Of a DNA stretch of 64,000 nucleotides, positions 15,991 through 24,635 are shown piece after piece. Both the position numbers and the translations under genes were made by a program. The stretch is taken from positions 1-64,000 of the forward strand of contig NZ_JAAGLY010000037.1 in the NCBI RefSeq assembly GCF_010548375.1. The letters are read 5' to 3'. Every line of letters begins with the position of its first letter. The stretch's first letter is position 1. This stretch comes from Streptomyces sp. SID13726 (GTDB lineage: Bacteria; Actinomycetota; Actinomycetes; Streptomycetales; Streptomycetaceae). A model generated the notes under the pieces. It saw only the letters and a program-made list of their open reading frames with translations. It ran no database searches and was not told the DNA's origin.

Positions 15991-18197
15991 CAGATTCCTT
16001 CCTTGGTCAGTTGCCGCCAGTCGGTGACGACCGGGGCGAGCTCTCCCCTGAGCCACAGGGGGAGTTGGTCGTGGTGGTGGGCGGAGCCGGGCAGGCCCGA
16101 GGCGCCCATCGGGACCACCCAGAGGCTGTCCTCGCGGCGGGCCAGGTCCCAGACGTAACGGGCGGCCGGGCCGCGCGCGGCGAGATCGGTGAGTCCGGGC
16201 ACGGCGGAGGTGCACAGGACGCAGTCGTGATCGCCGGAGAGGGCGGGGAGTTCACGGTCCGCGTCGGGCAACGCCCGCCAGGCGGCGAGGCGATGGGTGT
16301 CCCCCCAGACACCTCGCGGCGGCTCGGCGGCGACCTCCTCCAGCGCCTCCCGCACGGTCCCGTCCCGGTCGATGCCGTACAACTCCTCGGCGCGCAGCAG
16401 GTGTTCGAGCGCGAAGGCGATACGGGGGACCAGGCCGAGCCAGGGGAGCAGGACATCGGGGTAGGCGGGCGGGTCGGCCAGCGCGGCGAACGCGGGGTGC
16501 GCTGCGAGCCGCCGTACGACCGCACCGCGTACCGCGGCGTAGAGCGCGGCCTCGTGACTGCTCGCGTCCATGCGGCGGTCCCAGTGCCGAAGGGTGTCCC
16601 TGACGGCGGCGGCCCCGGGGCTCAGGTCGTCCAGGGCCGTGGCCCGGTCCAACAGGGGCTGGGCGGAGGCGAGATGGGTGTCCGTGTGGATCGACGGCAT
16701 GTCGGCGGGCGACCAGCGCTCCTTCTCCGCCAGCAGTCCGGCGATACGGTCCGCCCGGTGCGGCGGGGCGAACTCGACGCCGAGCGGGGTGGCGGGGCCG
16801 CGCTGGTTCGCCATCACGGCGACACCGTCGACGAGCCCGGCCCGCGGGGTCGTGTGCCGCCCCCGCCACTCGTGCCCGGGCTCCCAGGCGGGCACGAGCC
16901 GCGTCCGGTTGGCCTCGTCCCGCACCGGCACGTACCCCGCGACCCGGTGCAGCAGCCCGCCCTCCGTGTCGGCGGCCTGCACGACGTTCACGGGCTCGGC
17001 CCACAGCTCGAACGCCCGGTCCACGTCGGCGACTTCGCGGGCGCGCAGCAGGGGGAGGAGGGCACTGAAGCCGAGGTCTTCGGTGACTCGGGGCGGGTGG
17101 CGGAGGGAGAGGGCAAGGCGGAAGGGGAGGGGGGTGTCGGGGGCGGGGTGTGCGGTGGTGCGGGTGTCCGGCGAGGTGTCGTCGGGAGTCCTGGTTCTGG
17201 CCGTCTGCGTCCGGGCGGTTCCCGTCCTGGCCGCCCCCGCCCCGGCAGTCCCCTCCTCCAGCAGCACTCCCCCGTCCAGTCCCTCGGGTCCGCCCACGAT
17301 CACCGGGCCGCGCTCGGTCTCGATGATCTCGACCTCGACCGGGGGCTCGCCCGCGATCTCGATCGTCTCCGTGTGGCGGGTGGCCCGGTGCCAGAGGCCG
17401 TCCGGGCCCAGGGCCTCCACCCCGGCGCCCGTGCGGCGCAGGCGTTCGCGGTAGAGGTCCTGGTAGTCGGCCATGGCGTTGGTGATGGACCAGGCGACCG
17501 CGCCGGTGTGGCCGAAGTGGGCGATGCCGGGGATGCCGGGGACGGCGAGGCCGACGACGTCGAACTCGGGGCAGGACAGGCGGATCTGCTGGTAGACGCC
17601 GGGGTCCTCGATGTAGCGGTGCGGGTCGCCGGCGAGCAGGGCGTGGCCGCTGGTGGTGCGGGCGCCGGCGAGCAGCCAGCCGTTGCTGCCGGAGGTGCCG
17701 GGGCCGTCGGTGGCGAACAGGCCGACCGACTCCGGGCCCAGGTGCCGTATCGCCTCCTCCCGCCAGAGCTTGGCCGGGAAGCCCGCGAAGAGGAGGTGGA
17801 CGGCGAGCCAGACGCCGAGCGGGGTCCAGGGCTCCCAGCGCCCGGGGGCGAGACCGGCCCGCGCGAACTCGGGGGCCTCGGTGCCCGGCAGCTCGTCGTT
17901 GACCCCGTCGACGTACGCCCGGACCCAGTCGGCCGTCTCCGGGTCCCGTCTCTCCAGCGCTCGGAAGCACCGTCTCGCGGTGTCGTCGAGGCGGACCCGT
18001 CTCGCGAGGGTGTCCCAGGACAGCGCCCCGGCGCCGAGGAACGCGGCCGAGGTGCCCTGCGCGCGGTGCCGTTCGACCTCCAGCTGCCAGGCCCGGTCGC
18101 GGGCGGTGACCCGGCCCTGGGCACGGGCGAGTTCACGAGCGCCGTCCGCGCGGAGGTGGGGTATCCCCCAGGCGTCGCGGTAGATCTCGATGCTCAC
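15990..18197 (-). CDS. Penicillin-acylase-family Ntn hydrolase, no signal peptide
   Basis: S45-family amidase: self-cleavage exposes an N-terminal Ser nucleophile, seen here in TSGSNGWLLAG near residue 190. Other family blocks are YRDAWGIPHLRA, LLAGDPHR, IAHFGHTGAVAWSITN and VDGVAVMANQRG. Start GTG 18197 is preferred because ATG 18215 would lie against the iron box. Unlike periplasmic penicillin G acylases there is no export signal, so it should act in the cytoplasm, perhaps hydrolysing an amide in an imported or maturing siderophore (inference from context). It is the first gene of the acylase-GNAT-cupin-SDR operon. Confidence 0.85.
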   Translation of the reverse strand: MSIEIYRDAWGIPHLRADGARELARAQGRVTARDRAWQLEVERHRAQGTSAAFLGAGALSWDTLARRVRLDDTARRCFRALERRDPETADWVRAYVDGVNDELPGTEAPEFARAGLAPGRWEPWTPLGVWLAVHLLFAGFPAKLWREEAIRHLGPESVGLFATDGPGTSGSNGWLLAGARTTSGHALLAGDPHRYIEDPGVYQQIRLSCPEFDVVGLAVPGIPGIAHFGHTGAVAWSITNAMADYQDLYRERLRRTGAGVEALGPDGLWHRATRHTETIEIAGEPPVEVEIIETERGPVIVGGPEGLDGGVLLEEGTAGAGAARTGTARTQTARTRTPDDTSPDTRTTAHPAPDTPLPFRLALSLRHPPRVTEDLGFSALLPLLRAREVADVDRAFELWAEPVNVVQAADTEGGLLHRVAGYVPVRDEANRTRLVPAWEPGHEWRGRHTTPRAGLVDGVAVMANQRGPATPLGVEFAPPHRADRIAGLLAEKERWSPADMPSIHTDTHLASAQPLLDRATALDDLSPGAAAVRDTLRHWDRRMDASSHEAALYAAVRGAVVRRLAAHPAFAALADPPAYPDVLLPWLGLVPRIAFALEHLLRAEELYGIDRDGTVREALEEVAAEPPRGVWGDTHRLAAWRALPDADRELPALSGDHDCVLCTSAVPGLTDLAARGPAARYVWDLARREDSLWVVPMGASGLPGSAHHHDQLPLWLRGELAPVVTDWRQLTKEGI

Positions 18198-18215
18198 CCT
18201 CGGACCCGCTTCCAT

Positions 18216-18234
18216 TTAAGTTAGGCTTACCTAA
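18216..18234. promoter_or_regulatory. Iron box (DmdR/IdeR-type operator)
   Basis: TTAAGTTAGGCTTACCTAA matches 17 of 19 positions of the Streptomyces iron-box consensus TTAGGTTAGGCTCACCTAA, including the central palindrome. It sits between the divergent acylase operon and the siderophore-interacting gene, where Fe(II)-loaded DmdR1 would repress both. Confidence 0.9.
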
Positions 18235-18276
18235 GTTCGCTTGGTGTGGGAATCGTACGTGAAGGGTGAAGAGACC

Positions 18277-19014
18277 ATGGGGCAGGGGCACGGCTGGGAG
18301 GGCGCGGTCCTCCGACTGCTGCGGGCGAAGGACTTCGAGTTCACGGTGACGGGCGGCGAGGACGTCACCGACGAGTACCGCCGGGTGCGCTTCACCGACG
18401 GCGGGATGCTGGCCGTCACCGGCGTCCACCCGACCATGTGGGTCCGCCTCTGGTTCGCCGCCGCGGGCAAGCCCCACCAGCGCGCCTACACCCTGGTCGA
18501 CCCGGACCCCGAGGCGGGCACCTTCACCCTGGAGTTCGCGCTGCACGACGGCGTGGCCAGCGACTGGGCCCGCACGGCGAAGCCCGGCGACACCATCGAG
18601 GCCACGGTCCACGGCACCGGCTTCGACCGCCCCGACCCCGAGCCCTCCCACGTCCTCGCCTTCGGCGACCCGGCCTCCCTGCCCGCCCTCAACTCCCTCC
18701 TCGGCGCCCTGGACTCGTCCCCGGCGACCGTCTGGTTCGAGGGCGGCGGCGAGGACCTCCCCTTCCGCACCGACCCGTCCCGCCACGAGGTCCGCCGGGT
18801 CCTGCGGCTCGACTCCGGCGCGCATCTGGTCGCCCAGGCGAAGGCGGACCTGCCGGAGTTGCTCAGGGCCCACCCGGACGCGTACGTCTGGATCGCCTGC
18901 GACACGAGGACGACCCGCACCCTCTCGTCGTACGTCCGCAAGGACCTCGGTGTCCCCAAGGAGCGGGTGAACGCGCTCGGCTACTGGAGGGACCAGCCCA
19001 CGGGCTCCCGGTAG
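18277..19014 (+). CDS. Siderophore-interacting protein (FAD-dependent ferric reductase)
   Basis: SIP-family flavoprotein that reduces ferric siderophores with NAD(P)H or ferredoxin to release iron in the cytoplasm. The FAD-binding barrel spans about residues 10-115 and includes the R-x-Y-T motif (HQRAYTLVDPD). The NAD-binding half follows with LAFGDPASLPAL, and then the conserved end AYVWIACDTRTTRTLSSYVRK. The start is ATG 18277, behind GAAGAG. The iron box lies 43 nt upstream and is shared with the acylase operon. Confidence 0.92.
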   Translation: MGQGHGWEGAVLRLLRAKDFEFTVTGGEDVTDEYRRVRFTDGGMLAVTGVHPTMWVRLWFAAAGKPHQRAYTLVDPDPEAGTFTLEFALHDGVASDWARTAKPGDTIEATVHGTGFDRPDPEPSHVLAFGDPASLPALNSLLGALDSSPATVWFEGGGEDLPFRTDPSRHEVRRVLRLDSGAHLVAQAKADLPELLRAHPDAYVWIACDTRTTRTLSSYVRKDLGVPKERVNALGYWRDQPTGSR

Positions 19015-19035
19015 AGGGGTGCCGCCGACGGGGGC

Positions 19036-19635
19036 ATGATCGGGGTCATGGACGTCACCCTGCACCTCGCCCAGGACCCCGAGGCCGACGAGCTCCTCGG
19101 CCGCTCCCCGCTCGCCGCGCTGGTCGGGATGCTGCTGGACCAGCAGGTTCCGATGGAGTGGGCGTTCAAGGGACCCCGCACCATCGCGGACCGGCTCGGC
19201 GCCGACGACCTCGACGCGCACGAGATCGCCGCGCAGGACCCGGAGGCCTTCGCCGCGCTGCTCTCCGAGAAGCCGGCCGTGCACCGCTACCCCGGCTCGA
19301 TGGCCAAGCGGATCCAGCAGCTGTGCCAGTACCTCGTCGAGCACTACGACGGCCGGGCCGAACTGGTCTGGAAGGGCGTCGAGGACGGCCGCGAACTGCT
19401 GCGCCGCCTCCAGGAACTGCCGGGCTTCGGCAAGCAGAAGGCCCAGATCTTCCTGGCCCTGCTCGGCAAGCAGCTCGGCGTGCAGCCGAAGGGCTGGCGA
19501 GAGGCCGCGGGCGCCTACGGCGAACCGAAGTCCTTCCGCTCCGTCGCCGACATCACCGGCCCCGAGTCACTGACCAAGGTCCGCGCACACAAGCAGGAGA
19601 TGAAGGCGGCGGCGAAGGCGGCGGGGAAGTCGTAG
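19036..19635 (+). CDS. HhH-GPD-type base excision DNA repair protein
   Basis: A small, 199-aa protein of the actinobacterial HhH-GPD branch. It has the helical core LVGMLLDQQVPMEWAFKGP, then the helix-hairpin-helix LQELPGFGKQKAQIFLALLG near residue 130. The place of the catalytic Asp after the hairpin is taken by a glutamine/lysine-rich segment, so glycosylase activity is uncertain. The second ATG, at 19048 (MDVTLHLAQ), is an equally good start. It follows the siderophore gene by 21 nt but is probably functionally unrelated. Confidence 0.85.
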   Translation: MIGVMDVTLHLAQDPEADELLGRSPLAALVGMLLDQQVPMEWAFKGPRTIADRLGADDLDAHEIAAQDPEAFAALLSEKPAVHRYPGSMAKRIQQLCQYLVEHYDGRAELVWKGVEDGRELLRRLQELPGFGKQKAQIFLALLGKQLGVQPKGWREAAGAYGEPKSFRSVADITGPESLTKVRAHKQEMKAAAKAAGKS

Positions 19636-19745
19636 CGGGCTGAGGAGTCCTGGTCGGCCGGGTGGCCATGTGACCGTGTGACCGTGGTCAGCCGGGTGGC
19701 CCGCCCCGGGTGGCAGGGGCGCGGACGCCGGTCGCAGCATGGATC

Positions 19746-20411
19746 ATGACCGAGTTCGACGACCGCTTCGACGACCGTACCGACGACCGCAGGGCCCACG
19801 CGGGCCACCCGCCGGGCACGTCCCCGCCCGCCGCTCCCGAACCGCCCTTCGAGGGTCCCCTGCACACCCTCGCCCGGGCCGCCTGGCAGGTCGTCCTGCT
19901 CACCGGTGTCGCCTCCCTGATCCTGGGCGTCCTGGTCCTGGTCTGGCCCGGCGCGTCCCTCCTCGCGGCGGGTGTCCTCTTCGGCGTCTACCTCCTGATC
20001 AGCGGCGTCTTCCAGCTGATCGCGGCCTTCGGCACCCACAAGTCCACGGCATTGCGCGTCCTCGCCTTCATCAGTGGCGCGCTGTCGATCCTGCTGGGCC
20101 TGTTCTGCCTGCGCGGCCCCATGCGCTCGATCCTCCTGCTCGCCCTGTGGATCGGCATCGGCTGGCTGATCCGCGGCATCACCCAGACCCTCGCCGCCGC
20201 GTCCGACCACTCCATGCCGGCCCGAGGCTGGCAGATCTTCCTCGGCGCCCTCACCTTCATCGCCGGCATCGTCCTGATCGACTCCCCCTTCGAGTCGGTG
20301 GCCGTCCTGACGCTGGTCGGGGGCATCTGGCTGGTCGTGGTGGGGGTGGTCGAGATCGTCACGGCGCTGAGTATCAGGGGGCGGGCCGACGGGGTGCCGC
20401 GGGAGGTGTGA
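19746..20411 (+). CDS. HdeD-family (DUF308) membrane protein
   Basis: Starting at ATG 19746 (MTEFDDRFDDRTDD), it has an acidic/basic cytoplasmic head of about 45 residues with a D-rich repeat, then six hydrophobic helices in three pairs (LLTGVASLILGVLVLVWPG and so on), with the Gly/Pro-rich turns of DUF308. E. coli HdeD acts in acid resistance; in Streptomyces the function is unknown. The final helix ends in a short basic tail. Confidence 0.85.
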   Translation: MTEFDDRFDDRTDDRRAHAGHPPGTSPPAAPEPPFEGPLHTLARAAWQVVLLTGVASLILGVLVLVWPGASLLAAGVLFGVYLLISGVFQLIAAFGTHKSTALRVLAFISGALSILLGLFCLRGPMRSILLLALWIGIGWLIRGITQTLAAASDHSMPARGWQIFLGALTFIAGIVLIDSPFESVAVLTLVGGIWLVVVGVVEIVTALSIRGRADGVPREV

Positions 20412-20901
20412 GGGCCATGGGGGGGCGCGGGTTGGCGGGCGTTGTGGGACGGCCGTGCTCAGCAGACGCCGTAGAGGGAGTCGGGCTCGTGCCGTGGGGG
20501 CGAGCGGGCCGGTGATCGCCGCGCATTAGGGCTGCCCGGGTTCACGAGGCAGCGTGAGGGCGCCGGTGTTCGGCGAGCAATGCGTGTGGGTCAGCGGGCA
20601 GTGTGAGAGCGAGCGGCTTCCTGCTACGGCACGAGCGTCCCCGGGTCCTCCACGCGGGGTGAACGCGATCGTGTTCGCCGCGCCGTACGACCTCCGTGCG
20701 GGCGCGGTCGTAGCAGTATTCGCACGGCAGCCGCGCCCGGCCGACGGCGCTGCGGCTGTCCGTGGACCCGCTGAGCCGTCTCTCGCGCTCCGAAGAGCAC
20801 CCGCCGCCGGCTCCACCCGCTCTCGGCAATCGCTGCTACGACCGGGTGAATCCCACGGCCGAAGTGATGAACCAGGCGCGTCGGACGGGGAGACGACCTG
20901 G
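20412..20901. other. 490-bp stretch without a confident gene
   Basis: An open frame runs from 20554 into the next gene, but its first 116 codons have poor codon bias and no ribosome site. I see no RNA gene. The stretch probably contains the promoter of the 20902 gene. Confidence 0.5.
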
Positions 20902-21222
20902 GTGAGCACCGTACGACGCCTTTCTCGCAGCCACGCGTGGCTGCGTGCGGTCGTGCTGCTCCTGGCCCTCCTGGTACCGGGCGCGCCCGTCCATACGCAC
21001 GCGGCGCCGCCCGTCGCGGCCGGCGAGATCGTCGAGTACGACGTCCTGGACACGGCGCTGCGGCCACCGGCCCGTGCCGCACACCGGACGGCCGTACCGT
21101 CGCGCCCCGCCCCACGACGGGACACGGCACCGCCCGCCGCCCCTGAGGCCCGCCCTCATCCCGCGCCGCCGCGGCAGCCGTACGCGCTGCCCGCCCTGCG
21201 TTCCGTGGTCCTGCGCTGCTGA
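20902..21222 (+). CDS. Small secreted or membrane-anchored protein, function unknown
   Basis: 106 aa from GTG 20902, behind GGGGAG. One hydrophobic segment (WLRAVVLLLALLVPGAPVHT) follows an Arg-rich start and looks like a signal peptide or anchor. The rest is a Pro/Ala/Arg-rich low-complexity tail with no cysteine except the last residues. No family is recognised. The next small gene follows 51 nt downstream on the same strand. Confidence 0.6.
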   Translation: MSTVRRLSRSHAWLRAVVLLLALLVPGAPVHTHAAPPVAAGEIVEYDVLDTALRPPARAAHRTAVPSRPAPRRDTAPPAAPEARPHPAPPRQPYALPALRSVVLRC

Positions 21223-21273
21223 CGGAGCCCGCTTCCGAGGCCAGTCACCCAGCACGAGGCAAGGAACACCGTC

Positions 21274-21393
21274 ATGCCCATCGACCCGTACGCGGTCCTG
21301 CGCGCCCTGCTGCGCGCGGAGGCGGCACGCAGCACACCGAAACCGCAGCACCAGGACCGGAAGTCGCCGGTGAAGGAACCGAAGCGCGGCTGA
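21274..21393 (+). CDS. 39-aa conserved-type small protein
   Basis: ATG 21274 follows AAGGA at 8-nt spacing. The product begins MPIDPYAVLRALLRAEAARS, an amphipathic helix, and ends in a Lys/Arg-rich tail ending KEPKRG. I recall similar small ORFs at this place in other Streptomyces, but have not checked. The function is unknown; it ends 20 nt before the convergent HerA-like gene. Confidence 0.6.
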   Translation: MPIDPYAVLRALLRAEAARSTPKPQHQDRKSPVKEPKRG

Positions 21394-21412
21394 TCCACCG
21401 GAGGGGGCGGGC

Positions 21413-23038
21413 CTACCGCCTCCTCCGGGCCGTACCGAAGACCGAGCGGGTGATCTCCCGCCCGATCTGCGTGCCGAGTGAGCGCGCGAGGGACTTGAAC
21501 ATGCCGCTGCCCACGACCTGTTCGACCACGGAGGGATCCCCCTTGGGAGCTTTCTGCGCCCTGGGAGCCTGCTGTTCCTTTGCCGGCGGGGGCGCCTCCC
21601 GCGAGGGCCTGGCGTTGAGCTTCTCGTAGGCCGACTCTCTGTCCACAGCCTGTGCGTAACGCCCGTACAGCGAAGAGGACTCGACCGCGGAGTCGAGGGC
21701 GGCGGCGTCGATCGGCCCCATGAGGGACTCGGGCGCCCGCAAGCGGGTCGCGGCGACCGGTGTCGGGGCGCCCTTCTCGCTCAGCACGGTGACGACCGCC
21801 TCGCCCGTCCCGAGCCCGGTGAGCAGCTCCTCCAGGTCGTAGGCGGAGTTGGGGAAGGTCTTGACCGTGGCCTTCAACGCCTTCTGGTCGTCGGGCGTGA
21901 AGGCCCGCAGCGCGTGCTGGACCCGGTTGCCGAGCTGGGCGAGCACGTCGCCGGGTACGTCCTTCGGGGTCTGCGTGACGAAGAAGACGCCGACCCCTTT
22001 CGAGCGAATCAGCCGGACGGTCTGCGTGATGGCGTCGAGGAACGCCTTCGAGGCGTCGTTGAAGAGCAGATGCGCCTCGTCGAAGAAGAAGACGAGCTTC
22101 GGCTTGTCGGCGTCCCCGACCTCCGGCAGATCGTGGAACAGGTCGGCGAGCAGCCACATCAGGAAGGTCGAGAAGAGCTGCGGCCGGTCCTGTACGGCGG
22201 CCAGTTCGAGGACGGAGACGAGCCCGCGCCCGTCCTCCGCCGTCCGCAGCAGCTCACCGGTGTCGAACTCCGGCTCCCCGAAGAAGCCGGCCATGCCCTG
22301 CGCCTCGAAGGCGGTGAGGGACCGCAGGATCACCCCGGCCGTGGCGGTGGAGAGGCCGCCGATGTTCTTCAGCTCGGCCTTGCCCTCGTCGGAGGTCAGG
22401 AAGGCGACGACCGCCCGGAGGTCCTTGAGATCGACGAGTTCCAGCCCTTTCTGATCGGCGTAGTGGAAGATCAGCCCGAGGGACTGCTCCTGGGTCTGGT
22501 TGAGCTGGAGCACCTTCGACAGCAGCACGGGCCCGAAGCTGGTGACGGTGGCCCGCACGGGAATGCCGTGCCCGATCCCACCGAGGGCGTAGAACTCGGC
22601 GGGGAACCCGGTGGCCACCCACTGCTGCTGTACGTCGGCAGCCCTGGCCTGCACTTTCTCGTTCTCCGTACCGGGCGCGGCGACCCCCGACACATCCCCC
22701 TTGATGTCCGCGAGGAAGACCGGAACGCCCTGGGCGGAGAGCTGCTCGGCGATGAGCTGGAGGGTCTTGGTCTTGCCGGTACCGGTGGCGCCGGCGACGA
22801 GCCCGTGCCGGTTGAGCATCGGCAGGGGGATCCTGACCTGAACGTCCGGCAGACAGGCGCCGTCCCACAGGAGCGCGCCCAGATCGAGCGCGGGTCCGGT
22901 GAAGGCGTAGCCCGAGGCGATCTCCAGGGCCTCGCGCGGCAGGGCCGCCGAGCCGGGTTTTGCCTCCGGCATGGAACGGTCGGCAGTTCCCGCGGGACCC
23001 CTCGACACGCCCCCAGCCCCGCCTTCTCGCTCACTCAT
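21413..23038 (-). CDS. HerA-like ATPase (DUF853 / helicase HerA-like)
   Basis: A 541-aa protein of the HerA-FtsK superfamily. Walker A GATGTGKTKT is near residue 82, the DIKGD motif follows, the Walker B is LVFFFDEAHLLFND near residue 306, and an FVTQTPKDVP sensor block comes after. A disordered basic/Pro-rich region precedes a C-terminal helical domain ending in SRSVFGTARRRR. Members of this bacterial group act as hexameric DNA translocases, sometimes with nucleases, but no NurA or other partner gene is next to it. It is a single gene, conserved here in Streptomyces. Confidence 0.9.
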   Translation of the reverse strand: MSEREGGAGGVSRGPAGTADRSMPEAKPGSAALPREALEIASGYAFTGPALDLGALLWDGACLPDVQVRIPLPMLNRHGLVAGATGTGKTKTLQLIAEQLSAQGVPVFLADIKGDVSGVAAPGTENEKVQARAADVQQQWVATGFPAEFYALGGIGHGIPVRATVTSFGPVLLSKVLQLNQTQEQSLGLIFHYADQKGLELVDLKDLRAVVAFLTSDEGKAELKNIGGLSTATAGVILRSLTAFEAQGMAGFFGEPEFDTGELLRTAEDGRGLVSVLELAAVQDRPQLFSTFLMWLLADLFHDLPEVGDADKPKLVFFFDEAHLLFNDASKAFLDAITQTVRLIRSKGVGVFFVTQTPKDVPGDVLAQLGNRVQHALRAFTPDDQKALKATVKTFPNSAYDLEELLTGLGTGEAVVTVLSEKGAPTPVAATRLRAPESLMGPIDAAALDSAVESSSLYGRYAQAVDRESAYEKLNARPSREAPPPAKEQQAPRAQKAPKGDPSVVEQVVGSGMFKSLARSLGTQIGREITRSVFGTARRRR

Positions 23039-23142
23039 GGCAGACCCCTGCTCCCGTTATGCACGTTTTATTGCTCTTTTTCCAGCGTCGCACTCGGTCG
23101 CCATGGCTGCGCCCGGAAGGTCTTGACCGGTAGGCTTTCCGT

Positions 23143-23439
23143 GTGATCTTCAAGCGCATCGGAAACGGCCGGCCGTACCCCGACCACGGCCGGGAAAGCA
23201 CCCGGCAGTGGGCGGACGTCGCGCCGCGCCCGGTCCGCCTCGATCAGCTCGTGACGACCAAGGGGCAGCTCGACCTGGAGACCCTGCTCGCCGAGGACTC
23301 GACGTTCTACGGCGACCTGTTCGCGCATGTCGTGAAGTGGCAGGGCGACCTCTATCTGGAGGACGGTCTGCACCGCGCGGTGCGGGCGGCACTCCAGCAG
23401 CGCCAGGTGCTGCACGCGCGTGTGCTCGAGCTGGACTGA
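23143..23439 (+). CDS. 98-aa conserved actinobacterial protein (often labelled VapB-like)
   Basis: Starts at GTG 23143 (MIFKRIGNGRPYPDHG). A TAGGCT -10-like box lies only about 7 nt upstream and no Shine-Dalgarno is present, so a leaderless mRNA is likely. Automatic pipelines tend to call this family a VapB-type antitoxin, but there is no adjacent PIN-domain toxin, and the sequence is a compact alpha/beta protein ending LHRAVRAALQQRQVLHARVLEL. I treat the antitoxin label as doubtful. Confidence 0.75.
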   Translation: MIFKRIGNGRPYPDHGRESTRQWADVAPRPVRLDQLVTTKGQLDLETLLAEDSTFYGDLFAHVVKWQGDLYLEDGLHRAVRAALQQRQVLHARVLELD

Positions 23440-23538
23440 GTGACCGCCCTGTAAAGGTTTGGCCCTTTCGGGTTCTCCTGCGCGGTGGTCAATGATCATC
23501 TAGTAGGCATCGCCGCCCGAGCGCACTACGCTGCGCCC

Positions 23539-24177
23539 ATGAGCATGCTGACTCCCCCCGGCATGGGCGGTAAGTACCGGATCACGGGAGACAAGTACCC
23601 CCGGATGCGTCGGCCTCGACGACGTGGCCGGCTGGTGTTCGGGGTGGTGGCCTCCGTGGCCGCGCTGAGCCTGGTCGGCTGGGGCACGCTACAGCTCATC
23701 GACGTCTTCACGGGCGGCGACAAGGCCTCGGCGGCCGGCCCCAAGTCCGACTGCGCGACCAAGGCGACGCCGTCCCCCACGCCGTCCCTCGCCGCCCTCC
23801 CCAAGCCGGCCCAGATCACCGTCAACGTCCTGAACGCCACACCCAGAGGCGGCCTCGCCAAGAAGACGGCGGACGAACTCAAGAAGCGCGGCTTCAAGAT
23901 CGGCGACGTGGGCAACGCGACGGCCACGTACGACAAGAAGGTCAAGGGCGCCGGAATACTGCTCGGCTCCGCCTCCGCCCTCAAGACCTCCCTCCCCGTC
24001 CTGAGCACCCAGCTCGCCTCTGCGGAGACCCGCACGGACACCCGCAAGGGCGCCGAGATCGACCTGATCATCGGCACAGCCTTCAAAAACCTCACGGCCA
24101 GGCCTGCGGCGGACAAGGCCCTCTCCGCCCTGGGCGCGCCTCGACCTACGGCTTCTGCGACTTCTGGGGGCTGCTGA
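23539..24177 (+). CDS. LytR C-terminal-domain membrane protein
   Basis: A 212-aa protein. The cytoplasmic head contains GGKYRITGDKYPRMRRPRRR, then one transmembrane helix (LVFGVVASVAALSLVGWGTL). An extracellular linker with TPSPTPSLA leads to a LytR_C domain of about 90 residues starting at ITVNVLNATPRGGLAKKTAD. LytR_C domains occur in cell-wall glycopolymer ligases, but the catalytic LCP domain is absent here, so it is probably an accessory wall protein. It precedes a 400-bp intergenic repeat. Confidence 0.88.
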   Translation: MSMLTPPGMGGKYRITGDKYPRMRRPRRRGRLVFGVVASVAALSLVGWGTLQLIDVFTGGDKASAAGPKSDCATKATPSPTPSLAALPKPAQITVNVLNATPRGGLAKKTADELKKRGFKIGDVGNATATYDKKVKGAGILLGSASALKTSLPVLSTQLASAETRTDTRKGAEIDLIIGTAFKNLTARPAADKALSALGAPRPTASATSGGC

Positions 24178-24218
24178 GTTCGTCGTAGAGGCGCGGGCAG
24201 CTACGCTGGGCTTGAGCC

Positions 24219-24627
24219 GGGCGCCTATTGGGGGTGCCTCGTGGTGTGGTCGGGCGGGTGCGGGTGCGTCGTGGCTGGTCGCGCAGTTCCCCGCGCCCCT
24301 GACGAGCTACACCTACCCTGCGCCGATACCCGACCCCCCTCGACCACGGCGCCCCACGCGCGCCACGATGGGCCGTCAGCCGCCGACGGCGCGCAGGGGA
24401 CGGGGTGGGGGGTGTCCGCCCGCAGCGGCCGGCGTCCGTTACAGAGCCCCCTTTTGATGGACCGAGCCGCCGGACCGAGGACGGATACCCCCCACCCCGG
24501 CCCCGACCCCACCACCACGAGGACGCGCTACACACGCCCCCACCGGGGCCGAGCGGGCCGCCGCAGGCATCCAGGGGCGCGGGGAACTGCGCAAAACGCC
24601 CGCCCCCACACACCCGCAGACGAACGA
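24219..24627. repeat. ~400-bp intergenic repeat, copy A
   Basis: The segment reappears in inverted orientation at about 29975-30389. Shared blocks include GCGCAGTTCCCCGCGCCCCT near one end and its complement near the other, the GACGGGGTGGGGGGTGTCC block and the outer GGGCGCCTAT. Each copy therefore also has internal inverted ends. No ORF is conserved between the copies. It abuts the 3' end of upp. Confidence 0.8.
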
Positions 24628-24635
24628 ATCCGCAG

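Noticed and set aside
16011..18224. 737-aa open frame on the plus strand
   Set aside because: Antisense to the acylase; low-complexity content and no motif.
23143..23439. VapB/VapC toxin-antitoxin pair
   Set aside because: Only the so-called VapB-like gene is present; there is no PIN-domain partner.
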